Below are positions 21,683 through 32,202 of a stretch of DNA of 48,074 nucleotides, piece after piece; position 1 is the first letter of the stretch; each line of letters begins with the position of its first letter. The DNA lies in contig BFEA01000330.1 in assembly GCA_003427395.1 (NCBI GenBank), forward strand, positions 867,578-915,651, in the 5' to 3' direction. Source of the DNA: Chara braunii. Taxonomy: Eukaryota; Streptophyta; Charophyceae; Charales; Characeae. Below the pieces are notes generated by a model. The model made no database searches. It worked only from the letters and a program-made list of their open reading frames with translations, and was not told the origin of the DNA. Made by a program: the position numbers and the translations under genes.

Positions 21683-21812
21683 NNNNNNNNNNNNNNNNNN
21701 NNNNNNNNNNNNNNNNNNNNNNNNNNNNNNNNNNNNNNNNNNNNNNNNNNNNNNNNNNNNNNNNNNNNNNNNNNNNNNNNNNNNNNNNNNNNNNNNNNNN
21801 NNNNNNNNNNNN
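21683..21812. other. Assembly gap (130 N) after a T-run
   Basis: One hundred and thirty Ns follow 22 consecutive T. The homopolymer is the likely cause of the gap. Its true length is unknown, so the gag frame across it cannot be judged. Scattered single Ns follow at 23074-23221 and 25722. Confidence 0.95.
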
Positions 21813-22752
21813 AGTGGTGCTGATAAGAGCAGGCACCACTAACACCCAGGGAGAGGCTCCATCTATTGGTGGGGAGCGTCACCTGCTGGGAAACGGGCCC
21901 AACGCAGGGCATTCTGGAACTGTTGCAGCCCCAAATTCGGACCTAGCAACCACTGGTCCTAGCTGCAGCCTTCCTTACATGGATAGAAAGGTGGCACAGA
22001 TTCCGTCTGAATACGATGGAAAGGACGACATAGAATCCTGGATCAGCTTTATGCGATCCTACTTTGATGTGTTGGGGACACTCCCGGTTAGTCAGTCGTC
22101 AGTCCTCGGGACCAATGTGGAACCCGTCGTAAGGGGTTTCTTAGAAATCCAAGCTGTACAAGCACGCTATAAAAGAATCGACCTAAAAAAATGGTTGAAG
22201 GCTACGCCTGTAGCCACACTCGAGGAACTCTTGATCAAACGGTATGCTGATCAACATGCTGCCGCCAAAGCTAGACTTAAGCTTGACAAGCTCAAGCACA
22301 GCAAGTGGACCGGCACCATGCATAGTCTGCGGTGGTACGTTAGTAAAATTTTTGCTACTCCTGATTTGAAGATGACTGCGCAATCTTGCTCGGATGTGAT
22401 TAAAGGTACGGTCCCCTCTACTATAACACATCGCCTGGGCCTCGGACTCATTGCGTATACAGATTGGCTTACCCTCATGCGGGACTTAGTCAAGCTGGAG
22501 GCACAAGACCTCCCAGGTGGATCGGGTGGCAAAAAGGCCACTGGCCGTAAACGGTTTCCAGCTCGCAACCGTTTTTCAGCGCACGATCTACTTGAGGATG
22601 ACGAGGAGACCTTCGCAGAGGATCCTTCTCTTGATGACGATCAAGAGCAAGGCTGCGAGGCATCTTGCTCTTCGTCAACTCATGAGTCTGAGTATGTAAA
22701 TGACGTGAAAATTATCTTATCATCTATGTACATGTGCCTGCAACTTGGATGA
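21813..22752 (+). pseudogene. Element I gag (capsid part)
   Basis: The open frame after the gap contains IPSEYDGKDDIESWISFM, RSYFDVLG and a helical core (WLKATPVATLEELLIKRYAD) typical of the retrotransposon gag capsid domain. It ends in an acidic stretch (LLEDDEETFAEDPSLDDD). The natural start cannot be placed because of the gap. The last 20 or so codons before the stop at 22752 run into A/T-rich sequence and look unrelated to gag. Gag forms the virus-like particle in which reverse transcription occurs. Confidence 0.75.
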
Positions 22753-22903
22753 GTTTACTTATTTATATTGGAATGGCTACTAGTAGTGTGTTGTTTCTTG
22801 TTACTAGACATCCCATTTTTCACTTATTTTCAAAGATTAGTGCCAAAATAGGCGCTTTGTTCACCTTCTTCACTCTAGTTACTGGAAGTTTTTGGGGTAA
22901 TAC
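22753..22903 (+). other. A/T-rich interruption between gag parts
   Basis: About 150-200 bp of A/T-rich sequence with stops in all useful frames separates the acidic end of gag from the linker that precedes the zinc knuckle. It may be a small insertion, but I see no terminal repeats. Confidence 0.45.
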
Positions 22904-23170
22904 ATGAATGCCTTCAAGAAGACTGCCTTCAAAAGTAAGGGACCGAGGACCACAATGAAGAACAATACTAACACCATTCTCCTTCCCAAGGGGGCGAAGA
23001 TTCCACCCAAACCGGAAGATCCTGCCACAAAACCATGGGTAGATCTCCGGATCAGTGAAAGTGAGTGGAAACANAGGGTGAAGAAGGGGGNTTGNCTGCA
23101 TTGCACCAAACCGGGACATTCAGTCCAACATTGCTTCAGATTGCAGCANGGAAACCAGCAACGGGGGTAG
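22904..23170 (+). pseudogene. Element I gag linker and CCHC zinc knuckle
   Basis: The frame reads through a basic linker (PATKPWVDLRISESEWK) into a nucleocapsid zinc knuckle, LHCTKPGHSVQHCF, giving C-X2-C-X4-H-X4-C if the ambiguous codon TGN at 23093 is Cys. A stop follows at 23168-23170, and the protease continues in a different frame. Nucleocapsid binds the element's RNA. Confidence 0.75.
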
Positions 23171-24099
23171 AGACATCATCANCACACTCTACNNACGGAG
23201 AGGCTGAACATGTAAGTGCANATCCTTCACCGGATTCTGATCCTACTCAACAAACCTCTCTTGACACCCCATCTGATGCTGATTCCAAGGCTGAGAAACT
23301 GCACATCCTATACAAGGAGCCTTGGGTGGAGTCGGAAGAAATTGACTTTCATTCTCTCTTGTCGCGCTGGGCTCACATGAAGCAAGAACGCGTGCAAGGG
23401 AAAATGAAGTTTATCTTCTTCAAACCCCGCATTAATGACCGTTATATCCGTGCGTTGGCTGACTGTGGCGCAACCGCCAACTACTTCTCACCGCACGACA
23501 TTCGTAAGGCACGTTTGGGAATGAAGCAAGTGACTTTGCAGAATCCTTGTCGGACCCAAGTGGGCAACCAAGAGGTTGTCACATCTATGCGTGCAATCAA
23601 AGGTGTGCGCACTACCTTTGACGCAGACCTCACAATCACACATGAATTGAACTTCTATGTTCTTGATCAGTGCCCCTTCGACACGGTTATTGGCTTGGGC
23701 TGGTTGCAGGCCCGATGTGAAAGAACCACGGGGAAGGACTCACACTTCATGGTCAAAGATGCCATGGGAATCGAGTTTTCAATCCTCTTGGATGAGCCGC
23801 ACGGGTCCCAAGTAACTTTTCTCAATGCAATGCAATTCTGCAAAAAGTGGCATAGGCACAAAGTTGATGAGCAAATGTATACAGCCGTTGTTAGGCATGC
23901 TCATGTGCCTTCTACTTTTGCTGTACATAATGATTCTACTTTGCATGTTGTTTCTACTTCTAATGCAACTACCTCTACCTCTACTGAATCTACTTCTAGT
24001 TCAAACGACTCTGCTTCCAATTCTGTTGTTTTGGTTGCACCTATGCAATCCGGTATGCTTGCACCTGAGAGTGATGATCCACCTCCGAAAGTCCCATAA
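23171..24099 (+). pseudogene. Element I aspartic protease region
   Basis: In the frame ending at 24099, the protease active-site motif is ALADCGATANYFSP, with the catalytic Asp at 23461 and Cys where most retropepsins have Thr or Ser. A second retropepsin-like element, PFDTVIGLGWL, follows at about 23674-23706. The C-terminal part is Ser/Thr-rich. The frame ends in TAA at 24097-24099 and RT resumes one frame over after about 24150, so protease and RT are separated by both a stop and a frameshift. It would process the gag-pol polyprotein. Confidence 0.8.
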
Positions 24100-24134
24100 G
24101 AAATCCACAACCTTCTCAACCGGTTTCCTGAAGT

Positions 24135-25310
24135 ATGGCCGAACCGCATGGAGTTCCCGTGCATCCGGTTCGACACAAGATCGAGTTGATAGAAGGTAGC
24201 ACTCCTCCAAAAGGTTGTGTCTATCGAATGGGCTCAGGCGAATTGGAGGAGTTGCGGAGACAGATCGAGGACATGATTGGGAAGGGATGGATCAAGCCAA
24301 GCAAATCCGAATTCGGTGCGTCGGTTCTGTTTGTCCCGAAGAAAGGAGGCAAACTACGGATGTGTATCGATTACCGTGGACTGAATAGAACCACAGGAAA
24401 GAATGTGTATCCTTTGCCACGTATTGATGATCTGCTTGATGCTGCAGGTGGGTGCAAGGTCTTCAGCAAGATCGATCTCAAGTCTAGCTACCACCAGATT
24501 GAAGTCGACCCTGCAGACCAACACAAAACTGCATTCAAAACCCGCGATGGGCTGTACGAGTTCACCATCATGCCCTTCCGTCTCATGAATGCAGCGGCCA
24601 CCTTTCAAAGTCTCATGGACAAGGTGTTCCGCACTCAAATCAACCGATTTGTTGTTGTGTATTTGGATGACATACTGATCTTCAGCAAGTCGATGGAGGA
24701 GCACATGAAACATCTTGAGGAAGTGTTGCAGATCCTCAAGGATGCGCAACTCCATCTCAACTTGGAGAAATTTGAGTATGGGAGGGACAATGTCATCTAC
24801 CTTGGACATTGGTTGTCTGCTGCAGGCCTAGAGCCCGAGGCAACCAAAGTTGAGGTCATACGCAAATTACCTCAACCGGCGAATGTTCGTGAGTTGCGTT
24901 CTTTTCTTGGTCTTGCGTCATACTACTGTAAGTTTGTACCCAACTTCTCTATCATTGCCCGACTGCTATTTAGATCGGCAAGCAAGAATGTATCCTATGC
25001 ATGGAATGGGGAATGCACAACAACCTTCCAAGCATTGAAGGAGGCTTTGGCAAGTCATCCGGTGCTCCGCATTGCAGATCCCAAACTTACATTAGTAGTA
25101 ACTACGGATGCCCGTTTGTATGGGATTGGTGCAGTGCTGCAGCAAGATGATGGCGACGACTTACGTCCGCTCGAATTCTACAGCAAACGTATGCCCAGTC
25201 ACAAGGTAGCTGCCTCCACTTACATGCGAGAGCTCTATGCCTTGAGAGAGACGCTAGATCATTGGAAACACTATCTCTTAGGTCGCCATTTCAAAGTGTT
25301 CTCAAACTAG
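24135..25310 (+). pseudogene. Element I reverse transcriptase and RNase H
   Basis: Ty3/Gypsy RT motifs appear in order: GWIKPSKSEFGASVLFVPKK, RMCIDYRGLN, FSKIDLKSSYHQI, a PFRLMNAAATFQ block (usually PFGLxNAPATFQ) and the catalytic YLDDIL near 24660. The thumb and connection follow (LRSFLGLASYYCKFV). The RNase H part has VVTTDARLYGIGAVLQQDD with the first Asp and ELYALRETLDHWKHYLLG with the Glu. The frame stops at FKVFSN where the third conserved DH is expected, and a second stop follows about 10 codons on. The ATG at 24135 is only the first in frame; the real product would be a gag-pol polyprotein. The element is not functional as it stands. Confidence 0.9.
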
Positions 25311-25382
25311 CAGACCTTGAAATGGATTCAGACATAAACCAATCCCTCAACTACACTGACCCGCTCGCTGCATGAGATTGCT

Positions 25383-26704
25383 GTGTATGATTTCGAACTT
25401 GGGCACAAGAAAGGTTGTTACAATCGCGTTGCGGATGCTTTGTCTCGCCACCCTGAGTACATGACTTGTCTTGTGGGTTCCTATGACCTCCGTAAGAATC
25501 TGAAGGAGGAACTCGTTGAGCATACTGCCAAGGACCCGGAACTCAGTCCCATCCTTGAGCAGATTCAAGCTGACCCTAGCAATCAGTCTGATTTCCATGA
25601 GAGTAAGGGCTTACTTTTTCGACGTTACGGGAAGCACGACCGACTGTGTGTACCCAACCATGAGCCGATCCTTACTCACTTCTTGGACTTGACTCATGGC
25701 CGGAGTGGACACTTCGGTTTTNAGAAGACATACGAAAGTCTGCTGCAAAAGTTTGTATGGCCTGGAATGAAAGGAATGGCACGAAAGTTTGTGGCTGAGT
25801 GTGAAGTCTGTCAACGCATCAAACCGTCTCGACAAAAGCCCTATGGGCTGCTGCATCCTCTTCCTATTCCTGATGGCCCGGGTGAGTCTCTTTCCATCGA
25901 CTTCACGGACATGGGGAAAAAGAGTAGGAATGGATATTCGTAAGTAATGGTGATCATTGACCGCTTTTCAAAATTTCTGAATCTGATCCCATTACCACCT
26001 CACGCCCCAACTGACCTTGTGATCAAAGAGTTTCATAAGAAGTACATTCTGCAGTGTGGGCCCCCAAAAACTTTCGTGAGTGACCGGGACACTAGGTTCA
26101 TAAGTGCAAATTGGAAGGACTTCACCTCCCAGATCTATGACATGAAACTCAAGATGACGTCTGGTCGACATTCCGAAGCCAAGGGCTCGCCGAGGAGATC
26201 AACCAAAATGTGCTCCAACTTCTCCGAGCTCGAATTGTGCCTGATCAGAACTCTTGGGATGAGGAGTTGTCGATTGTGCAGGGGTTGTACAACAACTCCA
26301 TACACTCCTCCACCGGGATGACACCTAAACGGTTGCACCTGGGGTGGAAAATTCACAATCCTCTATCCTATCTGTTTCCTGAACAGCCACCTGGCCTGAC
26401 ACCTGGCCAGCCAGGCTACAACACTAAGTTTGATCGTTTGCTCAAAGTTGTTGTCGCAACTATGGAAAGGCTACGCAGTGCCATAATTAAGCATGCAAAC
26501 AAAAAGCGCCAACCAAACCCTTTCACAGTGGGAAGTTATGTCTGGTTAAGATGTCCGAGTTTTCTGAAGAAGAAGGAAGAAGAAGGTGTATCACGAGGTC
26601 GAGAGCATCGGCCCCCGCGCGAGCGAGGGCCCTCCCGGCCATGTCATGGAGGAGTTTTTAAACTAAAACATTCAGTCAAGAAACAACTTGCGATCGACGC
26701 ATAA
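25383..26704 (+). pseudogene. Element I RNase H end and integrase
   Basis: The frame resumes with YDFELGHKKGCYNRVADALS (end of RNase H). The HHCC zinc finger follows: H...GHFGF, then CEVCQRIKP. The core is then LSIDFTDMGK (first Asp) with a stop at 25941-25943, FVSDRDTRF (second Asp), and TSGRHSEAKG. A one-base frameshift near 26188 places the expected catalytic Glu and LLRARIVPDQNSWDEEL in the frame ending at 26704. The reading continues to VWLRCPS...EEEGVSR, where it is cut by the 5.1-kb insertion. The integrase would insert the cDNA into the genome. Confidence 0.85.
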
Positions 26705-28429
26705 CATTTGCGCGAACTGCCGAGACGGACGTGGTTGCATCGCTCCTTCACCGCTCTAGCCGGGTGCGCCAGCTGTACATCCCGCGGTCCCCTAAGACAG
26801 GATAGGTTCCCGCGGGGCATGAGCTTTGCTTCCCTAAGGGGTTGTCACCACCCTTAGAGGCGTATCCCTACCGAGCTACTGACCCACGTGCGAAAGCTTT
26901 TAGATGCAATTGCAGAGGTAGGTCAGCCGAGGGTGTTTGCTCGTTCGCCGTAGTATAGATACGCTTGGTTAACGCCAAGTGGACCCGATCGTCGTCCGTT
27001 TCTAGGGCGCTGATCTTCTAGGTACGAAGCGGTCGTCGGTCGACTAGGACTGTCTCAACCAAGCGTGAAACCCTCAACTTTAATCCTAGTCCTTTTAACA
27101 TACAATCAAAAAAAAGTTATAACAATCATGCATAGTTACATCGAAAGGAATCGACTGTAGTCGATATAACGATATGTCCAATCTAAAATAATAATTAAAA
27201 GAAACAAAATCTTCATTTGATACATCCAATGTCGCAAGATAAAAAAAATAATCCGACCGCCTCAGATCGAACTCCACAAAACAATCATACAACCACCAAC
27301 GAGAGGTTGTTTTTTCGACAATAACATAGATGCCGCCGACAAGGTAATCGGCTGCCTTAGTTTTGACTTGATGAGACGCGTTGCCAAAGTCATTCATTTC
27401 ACCTACCGCCGACTCAAAATTCGACACGCTCACACCTGTCTCCATACTTTCTCAATCTTATTGCATGACAGGCTACTTGATCAGGGGCATTGCTTGAAGT
27501 GTTGCATGCCTCTCCCTTTAGGAAGTGGTCTGGGGTACTCCTCCTCGCCCGAGCACAAAACTCGGATCTCAGAAGTCGGATCGTCTCCACCGAATCGGCG
27601 AAGTACCCCCCCGTGGAACGGTCCACTCTGGGTCGATAACAGGGCCGGCTCCTGAAGCAACGAACCCCCGCCCCATATGCTTCCTGGAGAGAAAACATGT
27701 GTCCACTACAAGTAATTTTCAATTGTTCCAATTTTTCCTAAGTTCAGGGTAACTTAAGCAAAGGGAAATCAAAAGGGATAAAGAATGATAATCATTTGGA
27801 CATGTATAGGCAGATAAGGTCGTTCGGGATAGAATGGGTAATTCTCAGGAAAAGACTAAGTCCATTTGACCTTATCTGCTTCATTTCAATCGAATTCATT
27901 TTACAGTGCGCACAAAATTGACATTTTCAAAACAACCAACCCTTCTTGGCATTCACGCAGGTGAGAAGTCAAAAGAAGACACTCCTTTTCCATTTTCTGA
28001 AATAGGCATAATCAATCTCCTTTGCAAGCATCCTTCTACCTACCTGCACAACATGCATGGAAAACAAATTCAAAAGAAAACAGTACAATCCCAGACTCAC
28101 GTCAGATCTTCTCACTCACATGCATGATTCGCACAACTTTCTCTACCTTTTCTTTCGAATGTTCAAACGAACAGGGTCAAGCAAAGTGTGGGTTCACACA
28201 GGTGTGAAGGGATATCTAAATCATTCAACTGACCTTGAGTGGAGTGGTGCCGAAGGAGCGCCCTGGCTCATAAAAGAAAGTCAACCAACAAGCCGTGTGT
28301 GCCGCCGAAAGCTGTAGTCTCAAGGAAAATCTTGTTCAAACCACCTCTCACTCGCACGCCTCATCCGCGGTAACCCAAGCGTGAAAATGACGAGCCACAC
28401 ACGTCCCAGAATAACACTCAGTCTGGTAC

Positions 28430-28720
28430 TACGTCAGTCCCAATTGGTTCCAAGCGGTCCTAGATGGTCCCATGCGGTTCTAGGTGGTCCCATGCTGTCA
28501 AACACTTCGTCGAATGACTATTGAGTCGAAAACCGTTTCCGCCACACTTCTCAAAGAAAAAAAAAACCGGTGCCGAATCTCAAAACCGTCTGCGTCGTGA
28601 CCGCCGCAAATGACTGCCCGCGTCCCACGTCAGTCCCAACTGAATCCAGGCAGTCCAAAGTACTCCAGTCCCACTGCCGCAAGTGTTGGGTAGTCCCAAC
28701 TACAAAACATTTATCTCATA
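28430..28720. repeat. Degenerate GGTCC/GTCCCA-type short repeats
   Basis: Short words such as GGTCCTAGATGGTCCCATGC, GGTTCTAGGTGGTCCCATGC and CGTCAGTCCCAA recur across this part of the insertion. Non-coding. Confidence 0.5.
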
Positions 28721-28980
28721 TGCCGCATAAAAAAAATAAACCCTCCTGTCACGCTTAGATTTCGTACCGTCGCATGCCGTCAACCGCCACCATGTCACGC
28801 TGCTGCTGCCATACACACCAATGGTAGCAGACCTTCACCAAGAAAAGCAGACGCCTCACCACAACAAAAAACCTTTCAGCGTTAAAAAAAAACCTCCACT
28901 GCCGTGCTGCACGTCCCACCGTCGTGCCGCAATTCCACTGCCGTGCCGACCTCTCGTCGAAAAATGGCAGCACGTCGTCG

Positions 28981-29281
28981 CGCCGTGCCCCGTAAAAAAA
29001 AGAAAACAGCAGCGCTCCGCCGTACCGTACCACCGTAAAAAGACGGCGGCGCTTCGCCGTGCCGTACCACCGCAAAAAGACGGAGGCGCTTCGCCGTGCC
29101 GTACCACCGTAAAAAAAAATGGCAGCGCTTCGCCGTGTCATACCACCATAAAAAAAACGGCAGCGCTTCGCCGTGTCGTACCACAGCAAAAAGACGACGG
29201 CGCTTCGCTGTGCCGTATCACCGCAAAAAAAAAACCGGCAGCGCTTCGCCATGCCGTACCACCGCAAAAGACGGCAGCGCC
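28981..29281. repeat. Minisatellite, about 37-41-bp unit, seven copies
   Basis: Units contain GCCGTGCCGTACCACCG, then an A-run, then GGCAGCGCTTC. They differ by A-run length and point changes. Decayed outer units extend toward 28750 and 29390. The array keeps several frames open on both strands, which explains the long ORFs here; none resembles a known protein. Confidence 0.85.
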
Positions 29282-30390
29282 ACTCTTCAAAACAAAGTGT
29301 TGTCGATGTGCCGTGAAAACGGCAGCGTCACCCCTCAGAATAAAGATGTCGTGCCGTCGCCGCGGTATTTCGGCAGCATAACCCCACAAAAATGGGTTAT
29401 GGTTGCCGAAAATATCGGTCGGCACACCTCCACCACTCGTCGTGCTCCCCGTCGCTTCTTGCCACGTGCCGCTGCCGCTCCTCACCACGCTGCCGCAGAG
29501 TTTCCCTAGAGACCAGCCTGCCAAGGTGGAGCAGAGTGCTCCAGCCAAGGCTGTGGCTGTCTCCTCCTTCGTCGCGCTCCTCCGCAGTCCTCCAGCTTCG
29601 CCGACAGCACTCCTGCCTCCTCTCCAACACTCCAGCGATGAGGCAAGTGTGTTGTCGCACACTGGCAACTGGAGGCAAGTGTGAGGCAGCTGGGGGACAG
29701 CTGCCTCTTTTGTAGTGGCTGAGGAGGGCAGCAGCAGCCTCAGCTGCCCCCAGGCAAAATTTGTCACTTGCCTGGGGCCGTTGATCTGAGCTAGATCAAC
29801 GGACTGAGGCTGTCTCACCTCAGCCACACACTTAGGGTGGCAGTTGTACTCAACTGCCCCCCTCTTTTTCTCCCTTTTTCCTTCACTCAGCCCTACGCTG
29901 AGTGCAAGTTCAGCGGGAAAATGGCTGTTTCCAACCAAGTTCCCCTCACTGACCCTGCAGTTCACAGCTCTGGCCTGAATGACTGCATTCAGGCCAATAT
30001 TGCTTGAACTTGGTGCATGGCCGTGACCACGTTCGCAGCCGTGACTGTTCCTTTCTCTCCCCTTTCTACCTTTCCTCTCTTCTCCCCTGCCCTTCCCTGG
30101 AAACGGGGATGGCAGTTGTCAGATTGGGAGAGCTAAGGAAAAGAACTCGTGAAAATGCACGAGTTCAAATCCTGACAGGCTCAGAGCGGGGTGCAAAAAG
30201 TAACCCCGACTTTGATGAATTTTAGAAAAATATTCGATAAATAAAAAAATGTAAAAAAATTCATGCACATGGCCTAGGTGCCTGCCTACCTACAGAAAAC
30301 AATTCAAGGCCAAAAAAATTGTTTTACGCCACCAAACAAATAGTGGCGCAAACCGAAAAATACAACTTTTAAAAAAAACTCAGATCCCGT
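29282..30390. other. Interior of the insertion, no gene recognised
   Basis: No domain-bearing frame is seen. The imperfect inverted words TCTGGCCTGAATGACTGC and GCATTCAGGCCAATATTG occur near 29971-30004. Confidence 0.4.
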
Positions 30391-30495
30391 TTTTCATTTT
30401 CTTCTTCTTTTCTTTTTCTTCTTTTCTTTTCTTTTCTTTTTCTTCTTTTCTTTTCTTTTCTTTTTCTTCTTTTCTTTTCTTTTATTTTTCTTCTT
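30391..30495. repeat. CTTTT/TTCTT pyrimidine repeat
   Basis: A run of TTTCTTTTC-type units of about 36 bp, repeated roughly three times (TTTTTCTTCTTTTCTTTTC). It is low complexity and non-coding. Confidence 0.85.
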
Positions 30496-30767
30496 ACCCC
30501 CCTGACAACGGGGAGGCAGCTGGCAGGTCGGGAGGAGCAGGTCCTCTCTCTCATCCTCCCTTTTCTTTCCTTTTTCTCTCCCGTGTGCGATATGAGCCGC
30601 AAGATCTTAGATCTCGTGGCTACAAAAATCTGTGCCACCATGAGGTGGGAGCTAGCGTGCTCCCACACAGTCTAAAGAGACTGTTTTCTTCGACAGCAGA
30701 GGCATTGTTTGCCTCGTGCAGCCTTTGGAGTGGTGGTCGTTGCTTCAGCAACGACACCTATCTCTCC

Positions 30768-30798
<31 letters not shown>

Positions 30799-30799
30799 A

Positions 30800-30901
30800 T
30801 GACTGCAACCACTGTAGACTGCGCCAGCCTGGCTGGCATTCCCCCATGCCCCACCGATTTACAGACCCGGGTTCTATTCCCTTAGGGACATCGAAAAAAA
30901 A
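30800..30901 (+). mobile_element. Possible tRNA-like SINE fragment with A-tail
   Basis: GCGCCAGCCTGGCTGG could be a degenerate box A. GGGTTCTATTCCC, about 45 bp further, resembles box B (GGTTCGANTCC). The segment then reads CCCTTAGGGACATCG and an A-run, and is preceded by a T-run. The end also resembles the first bases of U6 (TCCCTTCGGGGACATC), so two readings compete. Confidence 0.35.
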
Positions 30902-30955
30902 AAATTGGGCCCTTTTCTTGATTTATGCGTGTCATCCTTGCGCAGGGGCCATGCT
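30902..30955 (-). pseudogene. U6 snRNA 3'-half fragment with terminator T-run
   Basis: The minus strand reads GCATGGCCCCTGCGCAAGGA, then TGACACGCATAAATCAAGAA and GGGCCCAATTTTT. This matches plant U6 from its middle to the 3' end almost base for base, including the terminal T-run. The 5' half of U6 is absent. It lies inside the 5.1-kb insertion. Confidence 0.85.
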
Positions 30956-31640
30956 GCAGCCACGCAGCCATTCCCGGCCGTGAGATTTGATGATCTCGCG
31001 GCCGAGAATGGCCGTGTAGTGGGCAGCTCCAAAAGAAAAGGAGCTAGCCCAGACTGCTTATCGCCAGCTCGATCCCAGCATCTGCTGGTTGAAAATCCGA
31101 TGCGGTGCCTGCTGGGCTAGCTCTTATCACTGGAGCTAGAACAACAACCCTTCCACTTGAAGGGTTGCGCCCAGCAGGTCGCATGCAGTTTGTGGCTCAG
31201 CACACTTCGCCTGCCTGAGGCATTAGGCCTTGCCGCCGCATTCCCATAGATGGCAGCCCGTCCATGGCTAGGCCTCAGCACCGGCCTGTCGGCCCCCTGA
31301 CTCGAAAAACCCGCGGGTCCCGGAAATAGAAAAAAAAAAACTTTCTATTCCTCCCGCGTTAAGGCCCCGTACTCGACGCGCCGTTCTTTTCAGCCTACCT
31401 AGGCCCTGAATCGAGCGGCTTAGCAGCCGCGCGTCGTTATTTTAGGTAGAATAAGTCTAACTTCAACGTTCCCATGTCCGCACGCCGCTGCGGCTTCAAC
31501 AAAAGCGAAGCATTGTCGGTTACTGCCATTATTCTCAGATGCTGCAGACGTCCGGACTAGGGTTCTAAAAGTTTTAGTCTCTCGATCAAAGGCTAGGTCT
31601 GAATAAACTTTCAGCAAGCGTCGACCTCATCAAGTCCTTC
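30956..31640. other. Interior of the insertion, no gene recognised
   Basis: This stretch has moderate GC with short inverted words, such as CCATTCCCGGCCGTGAGAT against the GATCTCGCGGCCGAGAATGG arm at 30970-31013. No coding frame is recognised. Confidence 0.4.
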
Positions 31641-31717
31641 AATTCAACGAAAAAGTCGGACAGTGTCCGACATTGAAAAACGCCGGCAAATACCCTTGTC
31701 AGGGTATTTGCCCCGAC

Positions 31718-32160
31718 AACGGAAGCTTCTTCCTCAGTACTACGGTCCGTGGAAGGTGCTGAAACGAGTAGGAAATGATTCCTTTGGTCCTTACACGATC
31801 GACGTGCCTACTCATTTGCGCACGTACCCAGTCTTTCATGCGTCAAAGTTGTTTCCGTATGAACCACCTGAAACTTTTCCGTATTGAGAATCAATGATTC
31901 CCCGCGCAATCAATGGCGGTCACGAGGTGGATAGAATTGTCAAGCACAGTGGAAAGGGAAGACACAGACAGTACAAAGTCCATTTTCTGTACCACCCTTT
32001 GGATGACTTTTACTGGATCGCTAAGAAAGACTTGCTGCAGAGTGCCCCGCAAGTCGTCAACGCATATGAACGATTCACATCTACCCTCACTCCTACGGAA
32101 CATACCCGATCTCTCTTTGCTATTTACGCTTATGATGCATTATGCCACAACTCTGATTGA
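31718..32160 (+). pseudogene. Element I integrase C-terminus and chromodomain-like tail
   Basis: Pol resumes with KLLPQYYGPWKVLKRVGNDS, YTIDVPTHLRTYPVFHASKL and FPYEPP, the conserved C-terminal module of Gypsy integrases. An in-frame TGA at 31885-31887 follows. The same frame then continues HEVDRIVKHSGKGRHRQYKV, HFLYHPLDDFYWIAKKDL and VNAYERF, a chromodomain-like tail (E-V--I...Y-V...W...L...A-E). Such tails mark chromoviruses and are thought to steer integration by binding histone marks. The frame ends at 32160, about 30 bp before the PPT. Confidence 0.85.
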
Positions 32161-32187
32161 GTTACTCGCCCGAAGGGACCTCGCTCT

Positions 32188-32201
32188 TGAGGGGGGAGAT
32201 A
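32188..32201 (+). promoter_or_regulatory. Element I polypurine tract
   Basis: The purine run GAGGGGGGAGATAG lies immediately ahead of the 3' LTR (TGTAATG at 32203). This is the expected priming site for plus-strand DNA synthesis. Confidence 0.85.
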
Positions 32202-32202
32202 G

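Larger units (their letters stand above)
26594..31717. mobile_element. 5.1-kb insertion of unknown class in Element I pol
   Basis: The pol reading breaks after EEEGVSR (about 26594) and resumes at KLLPQYYGPWKV (about 31718). In Gypsy integrases these words are normally adjacent, so everything between is inserted. No transposase, RT or long conserved ORF is seen inside. The right end carries two strong palindromes: GTCGGACAGTGTCCGAC near 31653 and CAAATACCC-6-GGGTATTTG near 31687-31710. The left end is very GC-rich. A 3-bp ACG may be duplicated at the borders, but no clear TIR or LTR pair was found. It may be composite: it holds a minisatellite, CTTTT repeats and a U6/SINE-like fragment. Confidence 0.7.

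Noticed and set aside
26594-27110. GC-rich segment considered as an rDNA fragment or Helitron end
   Set aside because: No conserved rRNA core sequence is recognisable, and the Helitron rules (5' TC, 3' CTRR after a hairpin) are not satisfied.
27643-27665. CAGGGCCGGCTC, resembling a hAT terminus
   Set aside because: No matching inverted end or 8-bp duplication was found nearby.
28755-29965. Long ORFs on both strands (up to 275 residues)
   Set aside because: They are produced by the minisatellite and neighbouring GC-biased sequence. The peptides are repetitive and show no domain.
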